Source: Whitmania pigra
Lineage: Eukaryota > Annelida > Clitellata > Hirudinida > Haemopidae
Assembly: GCA_021613335.1 (NCBI GenBank)
Contig: JAJTWR010000254.1
Location: forward strand, 1,129,501 to 1,193,500
Direction of reading: 5' to 3'
DNA: 64,000 nucleotides
In this document: positions 55,701-64,000 of the stretch, piece by piece
Layout of the letters: each line of letters starts with the position of its first letter
Position numbering within the stretch: position 1 is the first letter of the stretch
The notes under the pieces: model-generated
Told to the model about the DNA's origin: nothing
Databases searched by the model: none
Seen by the model: the letters and a program-made list of their open reading frames with translations, nothing else
Position numbers and translations under genes: made by a program

Positions 55701-58700
55701 GGAAGCGAGAGGATACCGCACAGACCTCTACCCTATCGACATTGGCGCAAGGGGCGTGGTCGGCAAGTCGACTTACGCTTTCCTCACTATGATCGGATTG
55801 TCAAGCCGAGAGAGAACAAAGGCTATGACAAGGATGTCTGAGGCCGCAGAAGCGGCTTCATTCTGGATCTGGCATATGAGAAGCCAGAAGAAGTCTTAAC
55901 AGGCCACTACACGAAACCGGGAAAAGCCGTCGGTCTCCGGTATGAATGATCCACCGAACGACGGGGCCAAACCATTGGCCGAGAGACGCGGTGTTGTCGG
56001 GAGAAATGGGCCGACCGCGGACTCGCGAAGCAACATGAAATGCGGATCAAACCGCAGCCGCGAATAGGCCCGCGGTCGGGTCCCGAAAATTTCTATCTCC
56101 GGCTGCCGCTACAAAGAAATTATAAGGCCCAGTTTGCATATATTAAGGCGGTGTGAAGAAGCCACTGAGAGCTTGCATGACCGCTGTAGGAAAACTGGGG
56201 TGGAGGCGATCGACATAACAAGGCCAATGAGAGCCCCGCATAGTCGAAGTTTGCAGGCGACAAACAGACAGCATGCGACATGAAGGAGCCATTGAAAGCT
56301 TTCGCAGTCGCTCCAGTCCAGGCAGCAGTGACCGGCATAACAAGGCCAACGAGTGCCTCTCAAAGCCGGCGGTAAGAGTTGGGTCCAGCAAGACCAAACC
56401 GACAGGGACATCCGGCTGATCACCGGATGCGGCCCGCCCCCCGAAAACGTCAGGAGACTCAAAGGGCCGAAACGTTTGAAGACGGGGGAAACTCCTCTGA
56501 GGATCCCTGTCGGAGCTCCAAGGCGGAGTATTTAGTAACATAAATTTAATCCAACATGTAACTGAATAGCAAGCTACTATTTATGACAACATGTAAAGGA
56601 TAATGAAAAACATCAGGAATTGTAGAGCTTTAAGTTGAGTATATCAATTCTAACGTCTGATGTCATAACGTAATAAAAATTATATCAATAAAATGTTCAA
56701 TCATTATATCTAAATAATTTAATAACAATTTACTAATTTCTTATTGGACATTATAAATTAACAACTTAAACCACATCACTTTATGTGATAGAACATAGCT
56801 CCTATTTTGGCGACTCCTCCCACTTCCGATATAGATATTACGGGCTGTAAACCTCAGCCTGTACAAAGTGAACTAAACTTTTTGTTTTTGAAATCTTCCG
56901 AATAGTAAATATGATAAACTAAAAATATGTAACTATTGTTATAAAATATAAATAGACATGGTTTTCTTTGGACAAACTACTAAGAAATATGGGCACTGAA
57001 ACAAGTCTCATAAAATGTCTTGCAATAGTGGAAAGTATTTCAAAGCAATACAAATGATCATTCTTTACCTCTATCACCATTTAGCATATTTTTGTTTGGA
57101 AATTTGCTCATATCAAGACCATTCCAGATATTAAACAGTTCAATTCCGCATTTCAAATGGCAACGTTTGGAGCAGGCCACATTGATCGTGGTAATGGATC
57201 AAAGATCAAGAATCGAATCTATTACATCATTGAGTCATTACTTTAAACATGAAGCCAATCCAAAAAGCCCAGCACGGGTTTTCACTGGAAAAAGAGTTAC
57301 AACAACGCTAAATTTAAATCACTCTGGTGAAAGCAACAACATGTTTTTGGATGCACTTGGAGGAACTTGAAAAACATCGCGCATTCAACAATCAAAGCAC
57401 TTCTCCATTTGGCTTAAGAAAGTCAAATATGTCTTATCCAAAAGCAAAGTGGAAAACTAAGCAACGGCTCCTAACTTTAGACGCCAAAAAAGGTCATCTC
57501 CTCATGTTTGCTTTGGCAATAGCTGAAATGATGTTCCTGCAATGCATCCTTCACATCCTTCTTATGGAAGACGGTTTCGACAAAGAGCCTAAAGTTTCCG
57601 GTCCAAGGATAATAATTGTTGACAACAGAACATTTCTATTAAAAAACAATTTCCTTTTTGATTGGCCTTTGTAGTGAATAATCGTTGAAGATTGCTGGAA
57701 TTAGATTTTAGATTCTATGTTTTTCTATAGTCAACTGTATGTTAATTGTTCTCGAGTGGAATCCGGAAACAATCTATGTGTTTGCTCCACAAGAAGTGAT
57801 AAAGAATGTAATCCCAGCATCTTCATAGCTCTGGTCAATGTGCAACTCTAAATAATTTAAGCATCATTTAAACTTTCACTTTTAAATTAATCTGTTATAA
57901 CCCAAACCTATATAAAAATGCTGCAGGCACGTAAAAGCAGGGGCGTCAATTCAGCTTTTTCCAAGGGGGGAGCAAATCCTCAAAAACATGAGGAGATGAT
58001 TTTTTTTTTGCGTCTAGTCTAAAGTTAGGAGGGTGTTGCCTCTCCTGCCCCTCCCAAATTAGGTCCCTAGTGGTCCGATGACGATGAAGCGAAGAAATTT
58101 TAGGTGTAATTGTTTGCAATGAATCGAGTACTCGACAGTGGAACTTCAGCCACAATTGTCATATTGAATGCATTTGTAAATAAATTCTACCACCATATCT
58201 TTGACACATAATTGAGGTTTTCCAGTCTATCGCTTTTTCCACAAAATATTATAAAACTTCACTCGGTGCACAATCCCCAAATTCCCCGATTTCTCGCACA
58301 AGTGGTCACACCACCCGTGTATGTCAAGAAAAATGCTCCATTTCTTCACCAACCGAATTGCAAAACCCGGGAACTTTCTACCGCAGATATTATCAGCTCC
58401 ACAACTCATAGTCGATTTAAGGCCTGGTTCTGGTTTAAGGTCCTTTGAGAAAGTTTCTAACAATTTAAATGACTTAAATTTTGTCTACTCACTCTGTATC
58501 TACAGATTATTTGACTCCAATTTGTGTTAGCGGTCACTTGTGACCCTTTTTTCGGTTGAAATAAATAAATAAATAAAACAAATGCCGGATATAGTTAACC
58601 TTCACAGCCATTACATCACATTATCCAGACCTTTTGGATTTTTACTTTTGAACATCTTGGCTCTATGATGTCCATGGCATTGTATCATGAACGCATCAAT

Positions 58701-61700
58701 ACTGAGTAATAATGTAAATTAAAGCATCATACCTTAGTAGGACAATGTTCATCCAGCCGTACAGATGCTTAACTTTGGCCACCTTAGTATTGGCAAGCTA
58801 AGGTACAAACACATGCACTAACACAGAGGGATTGAATCCGTATACCTCCCAACCAATTAAAAATTTAAAAAAAATCAAATTTAAATCCTCAAACCAATTT
58901 ACAATTTCAAAACAAAATTGACAACTAAATAATAAATACAAATAAATAATAAAGCTTTATATCAACTATTATTTATTTGTAAAGTAATAAATAACATAAA
59001 CTTTTACAAATAAAATATTTGAGCCCTCCTGAAATAAATTTCTAAATAAGGACATTTGTAACAAGGATAACCGCCCAACGTTCCACAAGAGGAACATCAT
59101 CCAAAACATGGACTACTTTCGCATGCAAGCTAACAAATATTATTCAATCACATACACTCCGCCCAATATATCCCAATATATATATCAATATATACTTCCC
59201 AGAAGGAAGTCCTCATTTTTGACGATATCTCAACTAATACGTTGCGATATTTTCTAAAATGTTAATATGATATCTAAATAGTGCTTCCAAAATTATGTTT
59301 TAAATTTGGTGAAGTATTATTTTCAAACCTAGTAAAAAATCCCAAAAATGTGGAAGTAAACGTCAAAAGCCAATAATAACAACAAATATTTATATTTTTA
59401 CACAAAATGTTATCTAATATGAAGTTATGTTTTCTTTCTTTTCTATTATTTCAAAACAACTTTTGTCCATCGACAAAATTATTTTTTATAACATCTGATG
59501 ATTCCCTGTTAGTATGCTCCGTAGTTGGAGTTTTTAAGTTGTAGTTCAAATAAAGTTATAAAACATACTCAATATCAACTTTCCAACTGTATCTAAAGAG
59601 ACAACATGTTTTCTAATCATATTATTTTAAATAAAAATTCTCAAGATTAGTAGATTTTAGTTTATTTTACTATGTAATGCAGTTTATTCTAAACGAAGCA
59701 ATACATTTCACTCCTGTGACAGGCACTACCATAGCATGCAGGTATTTGCCCACTATGATATTTTAGACAACCGAGGAAATCGTGTAGCTGAAGGTCATAA
59801 AGCAAGTTTTTGCCTGGAAGATGTGCAATGCAAAAATGCATCATCTAAAAAATATGCCTGCAAAGGATTTGGAGATCAAGGTTTCTTACCGTCAACAATT
59901 TAACATAAAATAAAATTTTAGCATAAATGTTTCAGTTTCACTTAACAACTTAAATTATGTTTATTTGTATTTGTATTAACTAATACCAAGCATCACTAAA
60001 ATTATTTTTAAATGTCAGGTATTAGCGTAGGTTGTGCAGATGACTATTTACATGACATTGATTGTCAATGGATTGACATAACCGACATGGATCCTGGATA
60101 CTATACTCTAAAAGTATGATTCCCAATTTCTAAAGTAAATGACAATCTTACATTATATTTTTTCTATAGCTCGCCCTGTTCCCTTGTTCGCGATGGGAAC
60201 CGAGGCAAAACGTTTTCAAACAAGTGGTGGTACTAAACAAGTGGTACTAAAAGTAGTTTAAAATACTGTAGTAGTTACAACGAAATTTTCAGTTTACATT
60301 TTTAGCAATTATACACACTGAAACAGAAGCAGTAATTGATACAAAACTAGACATTCTAAAAATTAAAAATCAAATGATGTCAATTAATTTTACTGGCCGC
60401 AAAACATCAATTTAAAATTTATTTATAGGAATTTATCAATAGAGTTAGTATTTGAACTTATTAGTATTGAGACTTTAGAAATCAAGCTCATGACACTTCT
60501 AATTAAGTTCACCAGCTTAGATCAAAGGCTCCGAGGCTCATCCCTTGCTCATTTCCGATAGTAATATGAAGTCTTGTGTCACATCGCTACAAAATGCAGC
60601 AAAAAATCAAATAAATAAATAAAGGTAAACACAATTAAAAGAATTTTCTACTTAATTGACCAACATATGAATATCATCATAGTTTTTTTAATTATATATA
60701 GTTAATAATGATTCAGTATTATTTTATAGCTATTAAAGTAGGCTGTAACTTTAGCTAATACAAATTCGATTGAGAATGATTATTTGGTTTTTATAGTTTA
60801 TGATAGGAGAAAGTGGGGCAAAATTGTCCATGTGGTTGTTTGAGACTTGTTAAATAACAACAATCAGGAATAAAAACCATATTTTAATTATAACAACCGT
60901 TGAAGTCGCTCAGGCCAAACTCGACACAAAACCAAAATTGAACAATTCAGGTCACTACAGGGGCATACCCTGTATGATGACGAATAACAAAACCTATGGC
61001 TTTCTGGACAGAAAGACGAAGTTACGGTGTCGGACAAAATGATTGTTCCTTTAGCCAGCTGTTGTTGTAGGAGGTTTTTCTTATTTTGTGTGACCTCATA
61101 CAAATTTGCGCATTTGCAATGCTTTTTAGATCTGGAATTTCGGATTGGAGGACGCAGGCAGGCCGAGACAGTATCTTCGATGAATTGCAATTCCTTTTTA
61201 TTCCAATTCCAATATTCTGTAATCACTGCTAATCGTCGTTGCAGAGCCTGTGTATTTTTATCTATGGAGCTGTGGAATGGTTGCTGGAGTGGTTTATGGT
61301 CGGTAAATAAATGAAACTCGCAACCTTGTATGACGTGTCAAAAATGGAGGACTGTTAAATGGATGAATCAAATTCTGTATATTGGATATCTTTCAGGTTT
61401 GGTGATTTAGCTTTTGGTAGTCGTCGCAAAGTCTCCACTGACTATCCTATTTTGGTATCACGTGAAGAGGGCTTTCATATAGGCTTTTTGATTGTCTTAC
61501 AATTCCGTTTTCAAGGAGTTTATAAATTCTGTCTTGATAGTTTCGTACTTCTCCGGAGAAAGCTGTTTACATTTTGAACACACTGCTGTTGTGGAAGTAA
61601 GTTCTAGTGAGCGAGTAGTCATGCAGAGATGAATTTTGATGATTTACCTGGTACGGACGAATGATTGCTCGATACTTTTGTAAAAGGACACTTGTAATTT

Positions 61701-62503
61701 TTGAAAAAACCGTGGGTGGTGACGACGCCCTCTAAGTCTGCGACATACAGGAAAAATAGAATTGTCCTAGTTAGCTTCCAATTAGGAATGAACCGTCAGA
61801 GCATTTCATTTGTCGATCTGGTAAGAACTGTCGTAGGGAAGGAAAGTGTCAATCACGAAACAACTAGAAATAGACCTCTGTTCAGTACTTTGAGTCCAAG
61901 TCAGTGAAACAAAGCAAAAAACTCCGAACAGAGTATTATTTACAGATGAATTAGCCCGACTATACCCGCAAAACAGTTTTTAAAAAAACACACGAGACCG
62001 TACAACCAACACTTTTCGACGCAACAATCAGCAATGAACATCTAAGAGATTACCATTATTAATTAGAATTATTACCATTATTGTTTTGCTTTTCCGTTAT
62101 CAGGCTGACGTTTGGATTATATGCACATGCGCATTTCGCTTAAAAAGTTGATAAGCGTTCACGTATGAATTATAACTTTACAATGTTTTTTCTAGCCTAA
62201 ATAAAAAGTTATCTGAACATTTTCACGAAAGAGTTTGACACAAAGAAAACTAAGTTTCGCATGCCTTTATTTGCCAATTTAGTTAGACCAATTTATAGAT
62301 CATGGACGTAACCAATGTACCTGACAATTTCATGAAAGTTTTAATTTTTGCGAAGTAAATTAAATGTTGTTTTTGATTAGGTTCATGTGAATCCGAATTA
62401 CAAAATAGCAGAGTTGGACTTCAACAACAATGCAGCTTTGTGCAACATTTACTACAGCGGCTTTGATGTCAAAGCTACCAATTGCGTAATTGGAAGGGGA
62501 TGA
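43441..62503 (+). CDS. Lysyl oxidase-like protein with two SRCR domains (nine exons)
   Basis: Secreted copper amine oxidase that oxidises peptidyl lysine in extracellular matrix proteins. Exons: 43441-43723, 43780-44027, 44087-44251, 44320-44476, 44680-44820, 45558-45675, 59723-59880, 60019-60113 and 62381-62503. All splice phases fit, giving 495 aa, close to arthropod LOXL proteins. Order: signal peptide (about 1-18), SRCR1 (44-136), linker, SRCR2 (178-285), catalytic LOX domain (287-495). Copper ligands His370, His372 and His374 lie in WHLCHMHYHS, where vertebrate enzymes have R for M371. The quinone cofactor residues are kept: Lys413 (SSKKYAC) and Tyr433 ([14 protein letters not shown]). 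The sixth intron, inside the copper motif, is 14 kb and full of transposons. Confidence 0.95.
43780..44027 (+). CDS. LOXL exon 2 (SRCR1 end, linker)
   Basis: [18 protein letters not shown] and [13 protein letters not shown] complete SRCR1. A Ser/Thr-rich, basic linker follows. The donor is CCT-TTG before GTGACG; other donors are possible because the frame stays open to 44066. Confidence 0.85.
44087..44251 (+). CDS. LOXL exon 3 (SRCR2, first half)
   Basis: 55 codons, phase 0 to 0: [20 protein letters not shown], then [10 protein letters not shown] and MVVCRQLGM. Acceptor TTTAAAG, donor CAG before GTAATT. Confidence 0.92.
44320..44476 (+). CDS. LOXL exon 4 (SRCR2, second half)
   Basis: Starts after ACATTGCAG with [20 protein letters not shown] and ends AGVICTS. 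Donor A before GTGAGT. Confidence 0.92.
44680..44820 (+). CDS. LOXL exon 5 (LOX domain start)
   Basis: [20 protein letters not shown] and then [17 protein letters not shown] match the first part of LOX catalytic domains. Acceptor ATCACAAG, donor TAT-G before GTAAGT. Confidence 0.95.
44821..45557. other. LOXL intron 5
   Basis: AT-rich intron with no exon or transposon end recognised. A run of CTGAGTTCG/GGGTTCG-like words near 45005-45135 looks like decayed short tandem sequence. Confidence 0.45.
45558..45675 (+). CDS. LOXL exon 6 (first copper ligand)
   Basis: [20 protein letters not shown] and DWEWHLCH. Exits in phase 2 after CAC-AT at GTGAGA, splitting the codon between the first two copper-binding histidines. 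Confidence 0.93.
45676..46281. other. Start of LOXL intron 6
   Basis: AT-rich. CACCGGCGTCACTAAGG at 46168 and CACCCGGTG shortly after form a small inverted pair that may be a transposon end. Confidence 0.4.
46282..46970 (-). pseudogene. ZMYM1-like hAT transposase fragment
   Basis: A possible terminal repeat CAGGGACGTACCGAAGG starts at 46282. The - strand frame 46959-46555 reads [20 protein letters not shown], then [15 protein letters not shown] and [12 protein letters not shown]. This fits the DUF4371/ZMYM1 group of hAT transposases, first catalytic region. The rest of the protein is absent here. Confidence 0.7.
47785..48320 (+). pseudogene. Unassigned coding-like frame in LOXL intron 6
   Basis: The frame 47923-48318 is open for 131 codons ([20 protein letters not shown] ... 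[16 protein letters not shown]). An open stretch just upstream (47790-47900) ends in a stop, so it looks like the end of a broken gene. No family recognised. A transposon origin is likely from the setting. Confidence 0.3.
49290..49560. other. GC-rich, CpG-rich island in LOXL intron 6
   Basis: From about ATACCGCGCGCGGCCGGTTA to ACGACGACGGGGGC the base composition differs sharply from the AT-rich surroundings. The + strand frame to 49557 includes [20 protein letters not shown], not recognised. It could be a transposon fragment, an alternative first exon or a regulatory island. Confidence 0.35.
50508..50942 (-). pseudogene. Possible SWIM-type zinc finger fragment of a transposase
   Basis: A - strand frame of 144 codons. 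[20 protein letters not shown] resembles a SWIM finger (C-x-C...C-x-x-x-H here), found in MULE-like transposases and some host proteins. Preceded by a basic [14 protein letters not shown]. No catalytic region nearby. Assignment is tentative. Confidence 0.4.
51039..51360 (-). pseudogene. hAT (ZMYM1-like) transposase C-terminus with terminal repeat
   Basis: A terminal repeat CAGGTCCGTAGCC starts at 51039. Reading on the - strand, remnants of the dimerisation domain lead to [23 protein letters not shown] (51235-51160), the usual end of ZMYM1-type transposases. A frameshift lies just upstream. Confidence 0.7.
51699..52046 (-). other. Unassigned open frame, - strand
   Basis: 115 codons, starting near [20 protein letters not shown] and ending VKRLVL. 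No recognised motif. It could be part of the same degenerate hAT as 51039-51360 or an unrelated fragment. Confidence 0.25.
52743..52937 (+). pseudogene. N-terminal zinc-finger part of the LINE protein
   Basis: [20 protein letters not shown] followed by SNC is the N-terminal C2H2-like finger typical of R2-group proteins, where it helps bind the target DNA. The frame ends at 52937 and is not the polymerase frame. An extra ACACCGG-like stretch near 52855, absent from the 10.4-kb copy, explains one frame change. Confidence 0.7.
52889..55522 (+). CDS. LINE reverse transcriptase ORF with CCHC knuckle
   Basis: 877 codons open; the reliable part begins near [11 protein letters not shown] (about 52968), because the first 25 codons lie in a doubtful frame. 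Motifs in order: [49 protein letters not shown], the catalytic [33 protein letters not shown], and [10 protein letters not shown] (the YxDD position as FMDD). Near the end is the knuckle [17 protein letters not shown]. After RTIANQRK the frame leaves the element's original path because 19 bases present in the 10.4-kb copy are missing at about 55431. The palm motifs look intact. Confidence 0.88.
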   Translation: MCPSLSPRTRPPRSRIRFPRGNDKKGWSGLDEELKQGLKKSLKDGSVKSFSDFIYNKCIERFGVVPVKRPQEMKNSRRQRELGCLKGEKKALRRRWKVAKEDEREGLSVLWEDVKRRVRDLRRAERGRQRKYERRRAMRSFFSDPYRYGRSLLDPPKSGELSVEQDKLEEHLLKTYSDALRHESLQERADIPAVPLPTSPFCLAAPSFEEVRGVVSKARNRSAPGPNGVPYLLYKRCPKTLYLLHSLIQRAWSGVTVDDEWKKAEVVYIPKEKDSNGLSQFRPISLLNVEGKIFFSIMASRLTEFVMSNQYVDISVQKGGIPGVPGCIEHTSMIWEAIQRAKRNRLSLYVVWLDLANAYGSVPHQLLWKTLEAHHVPQPIIHILQEYFNGFMMRFSTKTYTTRWVPLEVGIARGCTISPSLFVLAMQILLKAAGSRTPEAHIGKGVYMPPIKAFMDDTTLIMNRKKVVQNTLDKFNNLLEWCRMAFKPAKSRSLALVRGKIREDVSFDVAEQRIPTVSEEPVKSLGRVFDKSLTDKSMQDAILQQTIRGLQAIEAAPMQGRFKVWLLQFVLLPRLLWPLTIYEIGLSVVEKLERKVNRYTRKWLGLPQALSSVALYSRSTSLRLPLRSIVEQYKLSKIRTQWMLNNSADSRIREVKPLLKSRRKFRAQNVIDESVAELMFEEVRDPTQTDRHAVGWNHLPKWSQASSSVRAAMIIQERRQKVEQDRVTRAVQQSQQGEWTTWEDVMQRSLTWSDMSKMSPLRLAYAIRSVYDQLPSRDNLQKWGMVEDTECRLCGGTETLHHVLSNCTYALANGRYTWRHNQVLREVCEAAKAAVSKANSRTIANQRKTSHTSAKRDVKPQGETFLQRQTTGPSQPT
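55369..55899 (+). pseudogene. Restriction-like endonuclease domain of the LINE
   Basis: Lies in another frame from the polymerase. Reads [39 protein letters not shown] and [20 protein letters not shown]. The pattern R-x-D, then E-L-T-V-P-W-E and a downstream Lys fits the PD-(D/E)xK nuclease of R2-group elements, which nicks the target to prime reverse transcription. It is intact as a domain but separated from the polymerase by the frameshift near 55431. Confidence 0.85.
56531..57090. other. LOXL intron 6 after the LINE
   Basis: AT-rich, no feature recognised. Confidence 0.45.
57092..57850 (+). pseudogene. Unassigned repeat-linked open frames
   Basis: Two overlapping frames (57092-57370 and 57327-57674) are open but show no known family. 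The stretch near 57755, with PETIYVFAP, matches the reverse strand at about 19800-19850 (VETIYVFAP). This is therefore a dispersed repeat with former coding capacity, present twice in opposite orientation. Confidence 0.35.
58200..58578 (+). repeat. Likely LINE 3' end with (AAAT)n tail
   Basis: The final part GTGACCCTTTTTTCGGTTGA is followed by AAATAAATAAATAAATAAAA. A simple tandem tail after a short unique 3' region is typical of CR1/RTE-like LINEs. The upstream frames (58212-58530) resemble no coding domain I know. Confidence 0.5.
58579..59722. other. End of LOXL intron 6
   Basis: AT-rich; short ATATA runs near 59160-59195. No exon before the acceptor at 59722. Confidence 0.45.
59723..59880 (+). 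CDS. LOXL exon 7 (copper ligands 2-3, cofactor Lys)
   Basis: Starts after CTGTGACAG and reads [27 protein letters not shown] and [13 protein letters not shown]. Phase 2 in, phase 1 out. The donor GTTTCT is weak but is at the conserved position. It is 14 kb from exon 6. Confidence 0.93.
60019..60113 (+). CDS. LOXL exon 8 (cofactor Tyr)
   Basis: [20 protein letters not shown] and MDPGYYTLK. The Tyr of ADDYLHD forms the quinone cross-link with Lys413. Acceptor AATGTCAG, donor AAA before GTATGA. Confidence 0.95.
60860..61960 (-). pseudogene. Ty3/gypsy pol remnant in LOXL intron 8
   Basis: On the - strand from about 61320, [20 protein letters not shown] and [16 protein letters not shown] are the RNase H region of a gypsy polymerase, followed by degraded sequence to 60888. 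Frames upstream (61900-61350) are broken and probably hold the polymerase remnant. No LTR was seen. Confidence 0.65.
62381..62503 (+). CDS. LOXL exon 9 (C-terminus)
   Basis: [20 protein letters not shown] through TNCVIGRG and TGA; matches the INPNFEVAESDYSNN end of LOXL proteins. Acceptor TTTGATTAG. An AATAAA lies at 62716-62721. Confidence 0.93.
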   Translation, partial: VHVNPNYKIAELDFNNNAALCNIYYSGFDVKATNCVIGRG

Positions 62504-63534
62504 AAGACGGATTTTTCATTTACTAACTATATGCGTCATATATTAGGAAATTGTAGCGAGACTAACAAATTGAGGCACAATTCACTTATTTCTAAGATAT
62601 TTAACACAGATTTTAGTTAGCATTACATGCTTGTAGCACCTATTATTGACTTAGTTTCTATCCTTAGATTGTTTTTCTGATCTGCTGCTAAATATTTTTG
62701 GTGCAATTATTATTCAATAAATTTTGTATAATGGTACCCTCAGATTAATGTTTAAAACAAGTAGCAGAAAAAAATAAAAGTCAGATTGCCGACACTCCAA
62801 TAAATGAAGCATCAGAAGCCGAGGAATTCTGAAATACAGCAACAGCAAAACAAAGCAGATGCTAAGAAAAGACCAATATAAGAAAACTTAGCATAAAAGA
62901 AGAATCGAACAATCGGACACGGATGATATCGATAGTGATGAAGATGAATCGGTAGTCATTTGAGATGATACTAGTGAAGCATCGGATGAAGAACTGAATG
63001 AACCTAATGAGAAAACTGCTGTTGCCGCCCCGCCCCCCTCTTGATTAATAATCCATTAACTTTCAAAATTTCGAAAAGCTCTCAAATATTTATCTTCATG
63101 GAACTAAAATGAAATTTAAAATTCACAAACAAACTTTCAACGCTTTTGTTTCCGCAAAGTTTTTTTTATAATAGTCTCAAAATTCAGTCCACCTGCAAGT
63201 TCCTTCACTGTAGAGAGAACTGCCAAGTCTGTAAGCCGATGATCAAAAATAGTTTTTTATTAACCCTTTTCATGCCGCATGCCGTTGTATTAGCAATCAT
63301 CAAATTATTCCAAAACTTGATGAATCAGCATGAAATTAAGCCAAAACAAAAAAAATTGTATTTATTGCCATAATAGTTTTCAGGATATACGTGTGGCAGG
63401 AAACGTTATCTAAAGTTTGGAGAATGAGAACTCACACCTAGCAACACTAATAGCTTAGGCTATGAAGATACGCATCAGGATCACAATATTAGGGGTAGAA
63501 TCCCCAAGATGGTATGAAGCTCAAAATATTTCTA
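62504..63534. other. 3' flank of the LOXL gene
   Basis: AATAAA at 62716-62721 is the probable polyadenylation signal. From about 62930 to 63040 an acidic coding-like stretch (SDTDDIDSDEDESVVI, a stop, then DDTSEASDEELNEPNEKT) resembles acidic tails of transposase genes but cannot be assigned. Confidence 0.4.
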
Positions 63535-63592
63535 TTTTTTAATTTTCTTACGTACTCCCTCGAAATGCCTCCCCTCTCTTGGTGCGCCACTG
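63535..63592. repeat. hAT-like terminal fragment ending GCGCCACTG
   Basis: ACGTACTCCCTCGAAATGCC through CTTGGTGCGCCACTG; the second copy of the end seen at 2213-2302. Confidence 0.5.
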
Positions 63593-63828
63593 TTGATAAC
63601 AAATTAAAGATGAGTAATGTATGCTTACCTGAGCTGCGGATTAATAAATCAATTATTCATTAAACATTTTAAACGGTCAAATTTTTTTCAAACGATATTT
63701 ATTTATTTATTTTAATTTTAATAGTCTTCTCTTTGGTTACTTTCTTTTCATCCACATTGTTATTTAGTCATTGTTATTTAGTTCGAACTTCAACAATAGC
63801 GAGTACCGTGGCTGTTAAGCATCTAAGC

Positions 63829-64000
63829 CAGCGGTTCTCAATCTTTCCGACACGGCGAACCCCAGGCAGCACGTGCTACGGCTACGGCGACCCACAACAA
63901 TTGATTGGGCTACATTTAACTTACGAATCATTGTTGCAGTTATGCCTTTCACTTCTGAATATTAGAAAATGCATGTTCAAAACTTTTTATGCACATATGA
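63829..64000. mobile_element. Left end of a hAT element running out of the window
   Basis: CAGCGGTTCTCAATCTTTCC followed by GGCGACCC is a familiar hAT (Charlie/Zaphod-like) terminal repeat. The element continues beyond 64000, so coding content is unknown. Confidence 0.6.

Larger units (their letters stand above)
52621..56530 (+). mobile_element. Nearly full-length LINE with restriction-like endonuclease
   Basis: A 3.9-kb non-LTR retrotransposon of the R2/NeSL/Hero type. Order: N-terminal zinc finger (about 52760), reverse transcriptase, CCHC knuckle, restriction-like endonuclease, then a 3' region of about 630 bp ending GGCGGAGTA. It is clearly GC-richer than the host sequence. Both coding joins are frame-shifted in this copy. 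Related copies lie at 1-206, 6281-6990, 10331-10377 and 10413-12328. No target-site duplication or poly(A) tail is evident, which fits target-primed insertion by elements of this type. It sits in LOXL intron 6. Confidence 0.93.

Overview
The window is nuclear DNA from an invertebrate animal. It is AT-rich, carries three host genes split by introns, and holds many decayed transposons. The genes (a BMP-type Smad, an acatalytic carbonic anhydrase-related protein and a two-SRCR lysyl oxidase-like enzyme) point to a bilaterian. The CARP looks most like arthropod ones, so an arthropod is likely but not proven. Introns range from about 56 bp to about 14 kb, and the largest are built from transposons. 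I saw no rRNA, clear tRNA, CRISPR or prokaryotic feature.

Layout. 1-4.0 kb: repeat debris (3' tail of a LINE, Tc1 and Ty3/gypsy fragments, a hAT-like end). 4.03-8.88 kb, + strand: complete five-exon Smad1/5 gene of 453 aa; its third intron holds hAT, foldback-like and old LINE fragments. 10.3-12.3 kb: LINE copy that has lost its reverse transcriptase. 12.7-34.9 kb, - strand: CARP gene (CA10/11-like), whose eight exons I assembled by matching splice phases. Its introns hold two SAP-gag gypsy derivatives, a hAT element with perfect target-site duplications, a gypsy remnant split by a Tc1 element, a (TAA)n tract, an unrecognised 415-aa ORF next to an LTR-like block, and a short young gypsy element with two LTRs. 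36.9-38.5 kb: one hAT inside another, both with 8-bp target-site duplications. 39.1-41.3 kb: LINE fragment cut by another hAT. 41.87-42.4 kb: foldback-like element made of short repeated units. 43.4-62.5 kb, + strand: nine-exon lysyl oxidase-like gene of 495 aa; its 14-kb sixth intron carries a nearly full-length LINE with a restriction-like endonuclease (REL, the R2/NeSL type) and hAT pieces. 62.5-64 kb: 3' flank with two transposon ends.

The host genes are not an operon. All three products belong to extracellular matrix or cell signalling biology: Smad1/5 relays BMP signals to the nucleus, the lysyl oxidase-like enzyme cross-links matrix proteins, and the CARP is a secreted binding protein. 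Their closeness may be chance. The element best placed to be undescribed is the 415-aa ORF at 27015-28262. The foldback-like element at 41869-42394 and the frame-broken REL LINE family also deserve attention.
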